DNA of 64,000 nucleotides from Candidatus Gordonibacter avicola (lineage in GTDB: Bacteria > Actinomycetota > Coriobacteriia > Coriobacteriales > Eggerthellaceae), in contig DXGM01000012.1 of NCBI GenBank assembly GCA_019113915.1, positions 62,001 through 126,000 of the forward strand, read 5' to 3'. The notes beneath the pieces were generated by a model. The model saw only the letters and a list, made by a program, of their open reading frames with translations. It had not been told where the DNA came from and made no database searches. This document shows positions 8,787 through 17,854 of this stretch, in pieces. How positions within the stretch are numbered: position 1 is the stretch's first letter; every line of letters starts with the position of its first letter. Position numbers and translations under genes: made by a program.

Positions 8787-9719
8787 ATGCAATCCGTACC
8801 CGCGTGCAACGTGGCCGATACGGCTGCGGCGGCCCGCTCGCACGGCATGACGCTTGACCAGATGGTTGAGCGCACCATGCTGGCGGCGGGCCGCCGCTCG
8901 GTCGAGCGCCTGTATATCGGCTCCAACTTCTGTAGTCAGTACTTCCTCAGCCAGCCCAAACGCGTGTGGCGCGAAGCGTTCTCGCTCTGCCGCCGCGAGC
9001 GCATCCCAGCCACACTGGTGGTGCCCCTGTTCTCGCAGAAAGACCTGGTCGAGGCGCACTGCCGCATCGACGAGGTGGTGGCTGGCTCGCGCGATATCAT
9101 CGACGAGATCACGGTGAACGATCCCGGCATGGTGGCGCAGTGCGTCGACCGCTACGGGCTGCCGCTCAACGCCGGGCGCCTGTTTTCGAAGGTGCCGCGC
9201 GACCCGCGCTACGCCGAGCTGTTCGAGGTCCAGCACGCGGTAGGCGTGCCGCCGCTGATCACCGAGTTGTTTCGCCAAGGCGAGCTTGCGGGCATCGAGC
9301 TTGACCCCACGCATGCGGCGCTTGACTTGTCTGAGCTGCGGGGATTCATGTCGCATTTAGAAGTGGGCGTGCACATGCCCTACTGCTATATGTCAACGGG
9401 CGCGCTGTGTGAACTCGCAAGCATCGGCCGGCCTGCGCGCGAGAAGTTCCGCCCGAACGCGTCGTGTGCGCTGGAATGCACGCGCTGCGCCATCGGCTAC
9501 GAGCTGCCCTACGGCGCGCGCCTGCTGAAGTTCGGGCGCACGGTGTATTTCCCGAACCACGATTGCACGGTGTGCGAAGGGGAGGATTTCCGCATGATTG
9601 TGTCGCCCTTCGACGTGCTGGTGCCCCGGCGCGATTCCCGGGTGGAGAACGGCCCAACTCCGGCGCGCTTCCAACCCGCCGCCGCCCGCCCAGCCCTGGT
9701 GGAAGAAGGTGCGCGATGA
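8787..9719 (+). CDS. U32-like TIM-barrel Fe-S protein, first subunit (UbiV-like)
   Basis: Protein of 310 residues with a pattern of short hydrophobic strands (LYIGSNF, ATLVVPLF, DEITVND, IELD) consistent with a TIM barrel. A Cys cluster (CALECTRCAIGYEL, then HDCTVCEGED) could hold a 4Fe-4S centre. The next gene overlaps by four bases and is a recognisable U32 protein, so the pair recalls the UbiU/UbiV heterodimer, which performs oxygen-independent hydroxylation in proteobacteria. Family assignment of this subunit is by context and Cys pattern. The start is the ATG after the stop of the repeat protein. Confidence 0.6.
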   Translation: MQSVPACNVADTAAAARSHGMTLDQMVERTMLAAGRRSVERLYIGSNFCSQYFLSQPKRVWREAFSLCRRERIPATLVVPLFSQKDLVEAHCRIDEVVAGSRDIIDEITVNDPGMVAQCVDRYGLPLNAGRLFSKVPRDPRYAELFEVQHAVGVPPLITELFRQGELAGIELDPTHAALDLSELRGFMSHLEVGVHMPYCYMSTGALCELASIGRPAREKFRPNASCALECTRCAIGYELPYGARLLKFGRTVYFPNHDCTVCEGEDFRMIVSPFDVLVPRRDSRVENGPTPARFQPAAARPALVEEGAR

Positions 9720-10678
9720 ATCCGCTGGTGCCGGTGAACGACCGGGCGTACCTTGAGCGCTACGCGCAGGCAGGCGGCGAGGAATTCTACGTGGGCTTTC
9801 ACGACGCCGCGTGGCACGAGCGCTTCGGCGATGTGGCCGACCTCAACCGCATGACCGGCTTTCAGCGCCAGGCGAATCCCTACTCGTTCGAAGAGGTGCT
9901 GGATATCGTTGACGAGGTGCGCCACCTGGGAAAAAAGCTGTACGTCACGTTCAACGCGAACCTGTACAGCCAAGAGCAGCTGGACTTTCTGTTCGGCTAT
10001 TTTGAGCGGCTGCATGCGGCGGGGGCGACGGGTGTTATTGTGTCGGTGCCCGAGGCGGTGCAGGCGGCGGCCGACTGCGAACTGGATGTGGTGGCCTCCA
10101 CCATGTGCGGCGTGTACAACGCCGACATTGCACGGTTCTATTACGACCTGGGATGCAGCCGCGTCATCGTGCCCCGCGACGTAGGGCTTGCGGAAATTGA
10201 GGCCATCGCAAAAGCCGTGCCCGACGTGGAGTTGGAAGTGTTTCTCATGCGTAACGGCTGTATCTTTGCCGACGGGTTTTGTCTCGGGCGGCATTTCCAG
10301 GGGCGCAATGCGCTTTGCTGGGACGTGCGCCACACGCGCCGCGAGTTCTACACGGTAGGGCGCGGGAGGGGCTTGTCGCAGGCGGCGCGCGAGAACAACG
10401 AGGTGTACGGACGCTTCCACCGCACCGCGTGCGGGCTGTGCGCCATCTACCGGCTTGAGCAAGCGGGCGTGGCGGCCGCGAAAATCGTGGGTCGCTCAGA
10501 CGACTCGGCCTACGTGCTGCGCGATATTGAGGCCATCGTGCACAACGTAGAGATAGCCCACGCCTGCGCCAGTGAGCAGGAGTTTTTGGAGCACATGCAC
10601 ATACCCCCCGAACGCGCCACCGACTGCGCCGACAGCCTATCATGCTACTACCCCGAAGTCCGCTTCGCCAAAATGTGA
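9716..10678 (+). CDS. Peptidase U32 family protein (UbiU/TrhP-like)
   Basis: Protein of 320 residues. GGEEFYVGFHDAAW, SFEEVLDIVDEVRHLGKKLYVTFN and LEVFLMRNGCIFADGFCLGRH are typical of the U32 family, which despite its name includes Fe-S enzymes modifying RNA or quinones. Cysteines at NGCIFADGFC, ALCWD and TACGLC are candidate cluster ligands. ATGA overlap with the previous gene indicates translational coupling. The final codons and stop (TGA 10676-10678) lie inside a dispersed repeat, so the C-terminus may have been altered by its insertion. Confidence 0.8.
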   Translation: MNPLVPVNDRAYLERYAQAGGEEFYVGFHDAAWHERFGDVADLNRMTGFQRQANPYSFEEVLDIVDEVRHLGKKLYVTFNANLYSQEQLDFLFGYFERLHAAGATGVIVSVPEAVQAAADCELDVVASTMCGVYNADIARFYYDLGCSRVIVPRDVGLAEIEAIAKAVPDVELEVFLMRNGCIFADGFCLGRHFQGRNALCWDVRHTRREFYTVGRGRGLSQAARENNEVYGRFHRTACGLCAIYRLEQAGVAAAKIVGRSDDSAYVLRDIEAIVHNVEIAHACASEQEFLEHMHIPPERATDCADSLSCYYPEVRFAKM

Positions 10679-10704
10679 CGCGCTTCGCGCTACTGATTAC
10701 GCCA
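10670..10704 (+). repeat. Dispersed repeat, copy B
   Basis: Begins AAAATGTGACGCGCTTCGCG. It is identical over 35 bp to the reverse complement of 26553-26587 and close to copy A at 571. It supplies the stop codon of the U32 gene. Confidence 0.75.
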
Positions 10705-10798
10705 AAAGGTTTCTCGTTTTCCTAACATTATGACGAGGCCATTCGCAAACGTTGTCATCCTAGCGACGGCGCCAATGCCTAGATTTCTGCCATATGGT

Positions 10799-10877
10799 GG
10801 GCCAAAGGGGTGGTCGCACGGAACTCCTCACGCACTCCGCGAAAGTTCGTCGTCCCGCACGACCACCCCTTTGGCCC
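10799..10877. repeat. Large intergenic inverted repeat
   Basis: Arms 10799-10816 and 10860-10877 are perfectly complementary over 18 bp (GGGCCAAAGGGGTGGTCG), separated by 43 bases with a minor internal pairing. It fills part of the 345-base gap between the U32 gene and ychF. No T-tract on the + strand. The loop has a GAGTTCCG-like motif on the - strand, reminiscent of the coding palindromes in gatA and hisH. It could be a terminator or a palindromic repeat unit. Confidence 0.7.
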
Positions 10878-11023
10878 TTCCACTGGTTGATTCCCTCCGT
10901 TGATCCTCCCCATTGATTTCCTCAAACCAGCCTTCACATGCACAACGTCGCGGTCCGCGCGGGGGCGTGGCTTTTGCTATCATGGGGCGATACGTTTATT
11001 GCACCTCTTGAGAAGGAAGTTTC

Positions 11024-12088
<1,065 letters not shown>

Positions 12089-12109
12089 CGCGCCCTTCGG
12101 CATCGTGAT

Positions 12110-12150
12110 AAGCCGCATACCCCCATCGAACAGGGGGTATGCGGCTTTTT
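12110..12150 (+). terminator. Rho-independent terminator of ychF
   Basis: AGCCGCATACCCCC pairs perfectly with GGGGGTATGCGGCT, followed by five T. It lies within the element side of the junction. Confidence 0.9.
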
Positions 12151-12182
12151 CATTGTTCGAGTTTGCGCTGGTCACCTTGGTT

Positions 12183-13493
12183 TCAGGCTGTTTTGTTGTA
12201 AAACCGCCCCAATTTGTTGTAAAAATGTTGTACGGAATCTTCCGGAAGCTCGACGCTTTCTCCCATCAGTTTCAGCATTTCGGAAGTGGTCAAACTCCCT
12301 TGCACCGCAGTATAGATATTCGCCGTCATGTTGATATCCTCGTGTCCCAAGAGGTATTGGGCTACCTTTAACGAGACTCCCGCTTCGCATAAGCGGGTGG
12401 CGAACGTCCTCCGAAGTCAATGGCAGGACAAGGGCGGTAGGCGCAAAGCCTCGTTTTTCGCAGCTTGCTCCTTGTTGAACGCATCGACCGACCGCTTCAG
12501 CGCGTTGTTGACCCCGGCAGGGGTGAGCGGCCATCCCTTGCGCGTGAGGAAAACGAAATCGTCGAAACCGTCTATAGATTCAGCGAAGCGGATGCCGTTG
12601 CGCGTCATCCATGCGCGATATTCGGCGATGGCATCGGCGGCTGGCTCCAGCAGGGGAATGATGCGTTTTCCGGCTATCGACTTCGGATGCTGCATCACCC
12701 TTTGCATCTTGCCGCGTCCGTTTTCGCCCAACGAAAAATAGGCGAACGAATGACGCACCGTGATGAACTGCTTGGAAACGTCGGGTTTCTGCAAGCCGGA
12801 CAATTCTCCAATGCGCATACCCGAGTAAAGAAAGGTTTCGACTATCCATTTCAGCGGCAGGCGAGCTGGATTGTTGCCGAGCCAGTGGAGAAAAGAAACT
12901 TGCTGTTCTGCGGTGAGCGCTTTGACTCGTGTTTCTTGGCCGTCTTGGCTCTTCTTGGCGGCTATTGCGACCGCCTTTAAGGCTCCGCGCGTCGGGCTGC
13001 GCCGTATCCAGTTCTCTTCTTCGGCGATGGCGAGGGTTTGGTTGATGGGCTTGGCAATATTGGTTATTTGAGATATTCCCAGGCCGTCTGCCATTTTGCG
13101 CTTGTAGAACGCCGCAAGCTTGGGTTTGGTGATGTCTTTGATTTTCAAGTTGCCGAGCGAATCTCTGACGTGGTTCTTGTAAGTGCAGAGGTATTGACTG
13201 AGCGTGGTGGGCTTGATCGCGCCTATCGTCACATCGTCCTCGCGGATTTTTATCCAATACTCAAGCGCCTCGTTAAGCGTCAGGTTCGCGCCGTCTTGCT
13301 TGATGCCCGTGAGAACGTCGTAGGCGACGGTCTTTTCCTTCTCTCGAAGCTCTACGAGAGTCGTGGCATAAATGAAACGGCGTTCTCCCAGTTCGTCAGA
13401 CCATTCGTAGAAATAACGCCCGTACTTCCGCTGACCTTCTCCTTTCTCTAGAACGATCCCGTTTTTGTCTTTCCTTCTAATAAGTTTCGCCAT
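12183..13493 (-). pseudogene. int: Tyrosine recombinase (integrase) with in-frame stop in the catalytic box
   Basis: Reads MAKLIRRKDKNG onward: SAM-like core-binding domain (about 70-160), then catalytic domain with Arg in SGMRIGEL. At codon 359 a TGA (12417-12419) falls in the HxxR motif (CH-stop-LRRTF). Beyond it the same frame continues without shift: RRTFATRLCEAG, LLGHED, the likely nucleophile Tyr394 in TANIYTAV, ending at 12183. A single substitution would restore a 436-residue protein. As written, the product stops at 358 residues and lacks the catalytic Tyr. Its place beside the ychF junction fits the integrase of this island. Confidence 0.9.
12192..12224. repeat. Paired TTTGTTGTAA repeats, left end of island
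   Basis: TTTGTTGTAAAA occurs at 12192-12203 and 12213-12224, 21 bp apart, in the end of the integrase gene. The same TTTGTTGTAA pair occurs at the right end (24340, 24351). Candidate integrase arm-type sites. Confidence 0.5.
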
Positions 13494-13567
13494 GAAGATG
13501 CCTCTCCGGCAAAACTAGATGCTGGATTGCATGATACCGATCTTTAGTTGTGATGTCTTAGAAGTGC

Positions 13568-13801
13568 TTAAGTAAGCAGAACCGCTTCTAGCTTCTTGAT
13601 GATTTCTTCAGATGACAAGCCGAGAGCCGCCGAGTAATCAAATAGCTCGTACACCTGGAGACTGCGTTCGCCCATCTCGATTTTAGATACATACGACTGG
13701 GGCTTACCCATCTTTTTCGAAAGCTGAATCTGCGTCAGCCCGCCATCGATTCGCAGCCGTTGGAGGCATTTGCCTATAGTCTTGTTGGCTTCGATGTTCA
13801 T
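13568..13801 (-). CDS. XRE-family HTH regulator (island repressor)
   Basis: 77 residues from ATG 13801: MNIEANKTIGKCLQRLR, then the Cro/CI-type helix-turn-helix (LTQIQLSKKMGKPQSYVSKIEMGERSL), covering most of the protein. No oligomerisation domain. A TTG at 13837 would lengthen it but lies inside a palindrome that looks like its operator. The gene sits between the integrase and the accessory genes, the usual place for an element repressor. Confidence 0.85.
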   Translation of the reverse strand: MNIEANKTIGKCLQRLRIDGGLTQIQLSKKMGKPQSYVSKIEMGERSLQVYELFDYSAALGLSSEEIIKKLEAVLLT

Positions 13802-13827
13802 TTTGCAAACGATAGGTGATAGGATGA

Positions 13828-13848
13828 AATATCCCAATTTGGGATATT
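13828..13848. promoter_or_regulatory. Palindromic operator upstream of the XRE gene
   Basis: AATATCCCAA and TTGGGATATT form a perfect 10-bp inverted repeat around one central T, 27 bases before the XRE start. Probably the autoregulatory site. TCCCAA/TTGGGA half sites also occur before the resolvase at 23175-23306. Confidence 0.7.
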
Positions 13849-14056
13849 ATGTTGTAGGGAAATGGGAGCGAAGACGAAAAGGCGGGGATGACAGGGGGAT
13901 AGTGCTATAGGGCGGCTCGCCCGTCTTTCTCACTACTCCAATACTTTTAGATCTAAATGCACGCTAGAAACAAGCCGTGGCGGATACCTTCCTCATCACC
14001 CATCGCAGGGGGCTTCTTCCACGGTTCAACAATAGAAAACCGCTGGAAGGGGAACC

Positions 14057-14554
14057 ATGATGGATGATCGAAGCAAATCCGAACAGCTTTCTCAGCCGAT
14101 ACTAAAACTGTTTGTTATCCTTGCCACCGTTGCTATCTGCCTTGTCGCCGTAATATCTTGCAGCCAATCCGGCAACGCAAAGAGCGGCAATTCCAGCAGC
14201 TCCGTCATAAGCGAGCCTAGCAGCGGCTCTTCAACTAGCTCAAGCAGCTCAAGCATCAAGTCAGCCGATTCCGGCAGCTCATCGTCAAGCAAAAGCCATT
14301 CTTCCGGCTCGTCGTCCTCCAGCAGCAAAAACCCGGACGCAGGGGTCTATTCGGACGATGATGCCGTTTACATGAGCGATGGAAAGGGAAACACCTACGC
14401 GGAGGATTCTGACGGGAACAGCTATTTCTTCTCGGAGGATGGCGGCTCCGTCGCAACCGACAACAAGGGCAACGCCATTGCCGACACCGACGGCGACGGG
14501 AAAGGCGATAAGAAATCGACTGACGGCGGGAAGACCTGGAAGGATGTTGACTAG
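14057..14554 (+). CDS. Ser-rich putative lipoprotein
   Basis: 165 residues. A hydrophobic segment LFVILATVAICLVAVISC ends in a lipobox-like VISC, so it is likely a lipoprotein anchored after Cys35. A Ser-rich linker of about 55 residues follows, then an acidic C-terminal region with DSDGNSYFF, a Ca-binding-like DTDGDGKGD and TDGGKTW. AAGGGGA precedes the ATG pair. No homologue recognised; probably surface-exposed. Together with the next gene it may form a cell-envelope module of the island. Confidence 0.7.
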   Translation: MMDDRSKSEQLSQPILKLFVILATVAICLVAVISCSQSGNAKSGNSSSSVISEPSSGSSTSSSSSSIKSADSGSSSSSKSHSSGSSSSSSKNPDAGVYSDDDAVYMSDGKGNTYAEDSDGNSYFFSEDGGSVATDNKGNAIADTDGDGKGDKKSTDGGKTWKDVD

Positions 14555-14723
14555 CGACGATGGCAGTTAGGACAACGTGGAGATAAAGAGAGACCGGACG
14601 GGGTGGAGGCAAAACCGACCAATGCTGCAATGAGGCTATGCCATGCGGTCGGATTATCAACCGGAATCCATCTTTTGTCGCATTGCAATGGCTGATCAAG
14701 GGTTGTCGAGGGAGTGTTGCTGT

Positions 14724-15536
14724 ATGAACTACGTGACGGCAGGGGCTTTTGTTGGCGAGTATGTTTGGAAGAACAAGAAGAAGGGGCTGCACCTCTCGAA
14801 TTACGTGCGCCTAAACAAAAGCACTGTCAAAGGCTACGCCCTTCTTTCAAGAAGCAAGGGCGAATACACCGTGGTGCTTCTTTTCGCGGGTGGGGAGAAG
14901 AGCAAGATGGTCGTAGACCGATCGATATATGAGGCGATAGCGAACGCCTTTCCTGAATCGAGTCCATCCGAAATGACAGAACCGACGAACAGGGCATCAT
15001 CCGCTTTGTCTATCGGCATAGCGGCCGTTGTGTTTGTCCTAGTCCTCGTTTTTGTCGCTCCCGACTTCGACTTGATCGACCTCTTCACGATTTACAGGAA
15101 CGCTGTGCCCGGAGCGATCATCATTTCGTTCGTGCCTGCGGTCATCGTCTTTTTCCTTGCCAGGAAAGTGGTTCGCGAGTACCAATCGGAAACGTTAGAA
15201 GCCAAATACATGACCGATGAGCAAATAGAGCAGAGGGAGGCATTGCTAGAGCAAAAAAGGCGAACCCATGAGAATTCGAAAAACCGAAAGACAGCCGAGC
15301 CGAATGCAAATGCTAGTACGGGAGGAGGGGCTATGGGAAAGGCTCCGAGCAAATGCCCGATGTGCGGAGAGTCCGTTCAATGGAAGTTGGTGGATACGAG
15401 CAACAAGGGGTTCAGCGTCGGAAAAGCGGCGGCGGGAGCCGTCCTGCTAGGGCCGGTAGGCTTAGTAGGCGGCGCTCTTGGCAAGAAGAAGCAAGCCTAC
15501 TACTGCGGCAAATGCGGGTTCAACCACGAATACTGA
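14724..15536 (+). CDS. Membrane protein with C-terminal zinc ribbon
   Basis: 270 residues from the ATG at 14724, which has GAGGGAG eight bases upstream; a start at 14643 lacks one. The N-terminal domain (about 80 residues) is soluble. Two membrane segments follow (LSIGIAAVVFVLVLVFVAP and PGAIIISFVPAVIVFFLA), then a charged helix, a zinc ribbon made of CPMC and CGKC, and between them a Gly/Ala-rich hydrophobic stretch GKAAAGAVLLGPVGLVGG. Function unknown; the ribbon plus hydrophobic loop occurs in bacterial membrane-associated small proteins. Confidence 0.7.
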   Translation: MNYVTAGAFVGEYVWKNKKKGLHLSNYVRLNKSTVKGYALLSRSKGEYTVVLLFAGGEKSKMVVDRSIYEAIANAFPESSPSEMTEPTNRASSALSIGIAAVVFVLVLVFVAPDFDLIDLFTIYRNAVPGAIIISFVPAVIVFFLARKVVREYQSETLEAKYMTDEQIEQREALLEQKRRTHENSKNRKTAEPNANASTGGGAMGKAPSKCPMCGESVQWKLVDTSNKGFSVGKAAAGAVLLGPVGLVGGALGKKKQAYYCGKCGFNHEY

Positions 15537-15718
15537 TCCCAGGTCGATTCCGGGGGAAGCCAAGTGAGGAGTGAGGCAGACTGATTTATGCTGCCTCCGG
15601 CAAGCTTCTGATGCTCGCGATTCGATATGGCGGTGTTCCATGGATGCGCGCGAAAATGCTCGATTAGATAAGTGAGGAATTAGTCGGGGCGAAAGGTAAG
15701 GGTTTCGGAAACGGCAAG

Positions 15719-16618
15719 CTAAAACTTACTGATGCGCCAATCTCGTACTGAATTTTCAAGTGATCCTTTGGCTCTTGAAAACGCAACATCCCATACCGAG
15801 TTGGAGAGTAGCAGCCTAGCGTTATAGCTTCTAGCTTCTGCAATTGTTGCTTTACGGAGCGTCGCTGCCCCCTGTTCGCGTGCAAAAACTGCTGCATATC
15901 GACTAGATAGTGGCAAATAGGCGGCATCGAACTCGAATCCGCTTGCCTGATTGCCAATAAAATAAAGTGGGAGCGATGCGGAAACGAACTCGACCCCAAC
16001 AGGCGCTTCTACGACAATAAGTCTTTTTCTGCATAGTGCGCTATAGATACGCTTCTGCGCAACCTCTCTATCCGTAGTAGAGAATGCCGCTTGCATTGCA
16101 AAATGCTCAGCAAGGCTTTCAAGCTCACCCTCCATGCCGTGCGATTTGAGCCGTTCCGCCTCTTTCTTCGTTAGTTTTCCGGCATCAAGATAGTCACGTG
16201 CTATTTTCGCTGCCGAAGTCCGCCTGTCTTCAATTGCGTACGGATGACGTTCCGTTATGCTTGCGAGAAGATAGCATACCGAAAGTCTGCCGTCTTCGAA
16301 ATCCTCATCCTCCAGTTCGCCGCGCTCGCAACATTGGATGAGCCTCGAATAGGGTAATGCAAGAAGATGCTCTGCTTTTGATAGCTGGTTCTCTATTGCG
16401 TTCGGTTGGAGAAAACGATCCAGGCTCTCGCACGCTGCGTGAATGCGCGGCACCTCGTAAAGATAGTTTTTCTCGCAAATGTTACGCGTGTTTGTTGAAT
16501 AGAATTTGTCTATTTTTGAATTATAGGCGTGAAGCTCACCGCGTTCGTTCGCGAAGTATTTCAAATAGAATTGAGGAATCCAGTGTTGTTTCTTCGTGCT
16601 CTTGCTTTTCTCGGCCAT
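15719..16618 (-). CDS. DUF4238 family protein
   Basis: 299 residues. The N-terminus KKQHWIPQFYLKYFANERGEL is the hallmark of DUF4238, followed by YSTNTRNICEKNYLYE. The rest is mostly helical. The biochemical role is unknown; such genes are scattered in mobile regions of many bacteria. The start ATG at 16618 has only a weak ribosome-binding site. It is transcribed leftward alone. Confidence 0.8.
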   Translation of the reverse strand: MAEKSKSTKKQHWIPQFYLKYFANERGELHAYNSKIDKFYSTNTRNICEKNYLYEVPRIHAACESLDRFLQPNAIENQLSKAEHLLALPYSRLIQCCERGELEDEDFEDGRLSVCYLLASITERHPYAIEDRRTSAAKIARDYLDAGKLTKKEAERLKSHGMEGELESLAEHFAMQAAFSTTDREVAQKRIYSALCRKRLIVVEAPVGVEFVSASLPLYFIGNQASGFEFDAAYLPLSSRYAAVFAREQGAATLRKATIAEARSYNARLLLSNSVWDVAFSRAKGSLENSVRDWRISKF

Positions 16619-16771
16619 TAAAAACCTGCATTCATATATCGGTGCTTTATGTCTCCGTACAACGGTTTAGCTCGTTCTTCGATATTTGTAGCCGCTCTCT
16701 AGCGATGCAAAGCAAAGCTCCGCGCCAGATTGCACAAACGCGGAGCGGGTGCCGACGATTAGATGGTGCGT

Positions 16772-17155
16772 TTACCTAGTTTCAAGTTTTCGCAACAACT
16801 CAAATAAGGCATCGTGAACTTCTTGCGGTTCGCTCGGGAAAAGATTGAGCCTAAGATACGTTTCGCCTTTATGAAAGGAGACATCCATGACAACCACTTC
16901 TCCCTCTTCGGTATAGCCGGGTACGGATAGATGGTCACCGCGGGACGAATTGTACGTGTATCCTTTGTTCCCGCTGTCGTGGGCCTGGAAGTGCTCTGTC
17001 AAAGCAAATACGGGATGAAAGTTTGACCCAAATTGAAGATCGTCACAGAGTGCTGCTTGGTCAGTAATGCCAAGTTCGGTTGGTTTTCCTAATGCAGAAA
17101 AAAGTGCGTGAATTGCATCGAGTGTTTCTTTGGGGCATGTTGAGAATGAAGGCAT
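16772..17155 (-). CDS. Hypothetical protein
   Basis: 127 residues from the ATG at 17155, which has CGGAG nine bases upstream. An ATG at 17191 adds 12 residues but has no ribosome-binding site. The mixed alpha/beta protein has an aromatic-rich centre (SNFHPVFALTEHF) and a C-terminal strand-helix (KGETYLRLNLFPSEPQEVHDALFELLRKL). Not recognised. It lies between the DUF4238 gene and a possible unknown frame. Confidence 0.6.
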   Translation of the reverse strand: MPSFSTCPKETLDAIHALFSALGKPTELGITDQAALCDDLQFGSNFHPVFALTEHFQAHDSGNKGYTYNSSRGDHLSVPGYTEEGEVVVMDVSFHKGETYLRLNLFPSEPQEVHDALFELLRKLETR

Positions 17156-17239
17156 AGTCGTGCTCCGATCTATTGCGGTGGTTGTCGCCATAGGGTTTCA
17201 CGTGCTCGGCTAGTCCCCTATGGACTTGTGTCTTTGTTA

Positions 17240-17854
17240 TTATAAGTCTCTAGTCACTTCGTGATCACGTATTGCTATAAATCCCGAAAGATAAGAAAAG
17301 AAGCCCTTTCCCTTGTTTCGCTGTTGATCGAACAAAGAAAACATTCGGGGTAAGTCATGTGCATCTATACGATGCACAGATGCTCGCTCTAAAACAAAGC
17401 CAGCAGTTGATGCAGGCGCATTAAACGCCAGATTGGGCATTGATCGCAGGTGGTTACGTATGAAATCGCAGCCGATACAACCTAGCTCCAAAGCCGAACG
17501 TCCTCCATTCGATAGCCACGAAGACGGTGAAACTCTCACGATGCCAACAGGCAAATCAACTTTTGGAGTGGCTTTTGACTGAGATGGAAGAAACCTACCC
17601 ATGACAGCCCATGCGCGGATAGGGCGATCCAAATGCTTTTGAGGTGTTCTGGGACGCTGTGAGGCGAGGTTGCAGCCCGAACGTGCAAATACCCCATATC
17701 GAGATGAATTCAGAATCCAGGCGATTATTCGTGTATTCAAGCAAAGGATATGGAGGGAGGGTTTTGGGACGGTCATGCATGCCGGGATATCGATTAGGCG
17801 GAAAACGCTCGCCCTATGGCCTCCACTTCTGAACTGTGGTCGGGGAAATGCCAA
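17240..17854 (-). CDS. Doubtful hypothetical frame
   Basis: An open frame of 204 codons on the same strand as the Rep gene and overlapping its end by 41 bases. Composition (many Ser, Arg, Pro and Cys) is unlike a typical globular protein in the first half. The second half (DAHDLPRMFSLFDQQRNKGKGFFSYLSG) looks more natural. It may be a degraded gene. Nothing else of note is seen between 17156 and 17813. Confidence 0.25.
   Translation of the reverse strand: MAFPRPQFRSGGHRASVFRLIDIPACMTVPKPSLHILCLNTRIIAWILNSSRYGVFARSGCNLASQRPRTPQKHLDRPIRAWAVMGRFLPSQSKATPKVDLPVGIVRVSPSSWLSNGGRSALELGCIGCDFIRNHLRSMPNLAFNAPASTAGFVLERASVHRIDAHDLPRMFSLFDQQRNKGKGFFSYLSGFIAIRDHEVTRDL

Noticed and set aside
12417..12419. 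Selenocysteine recoding of the integrase TGA
   Set aside because: The residue between His and Leu in HxxR is variable and never requires Cys/Sec, and I see no convincing SECIS-type hairpin directly after it.
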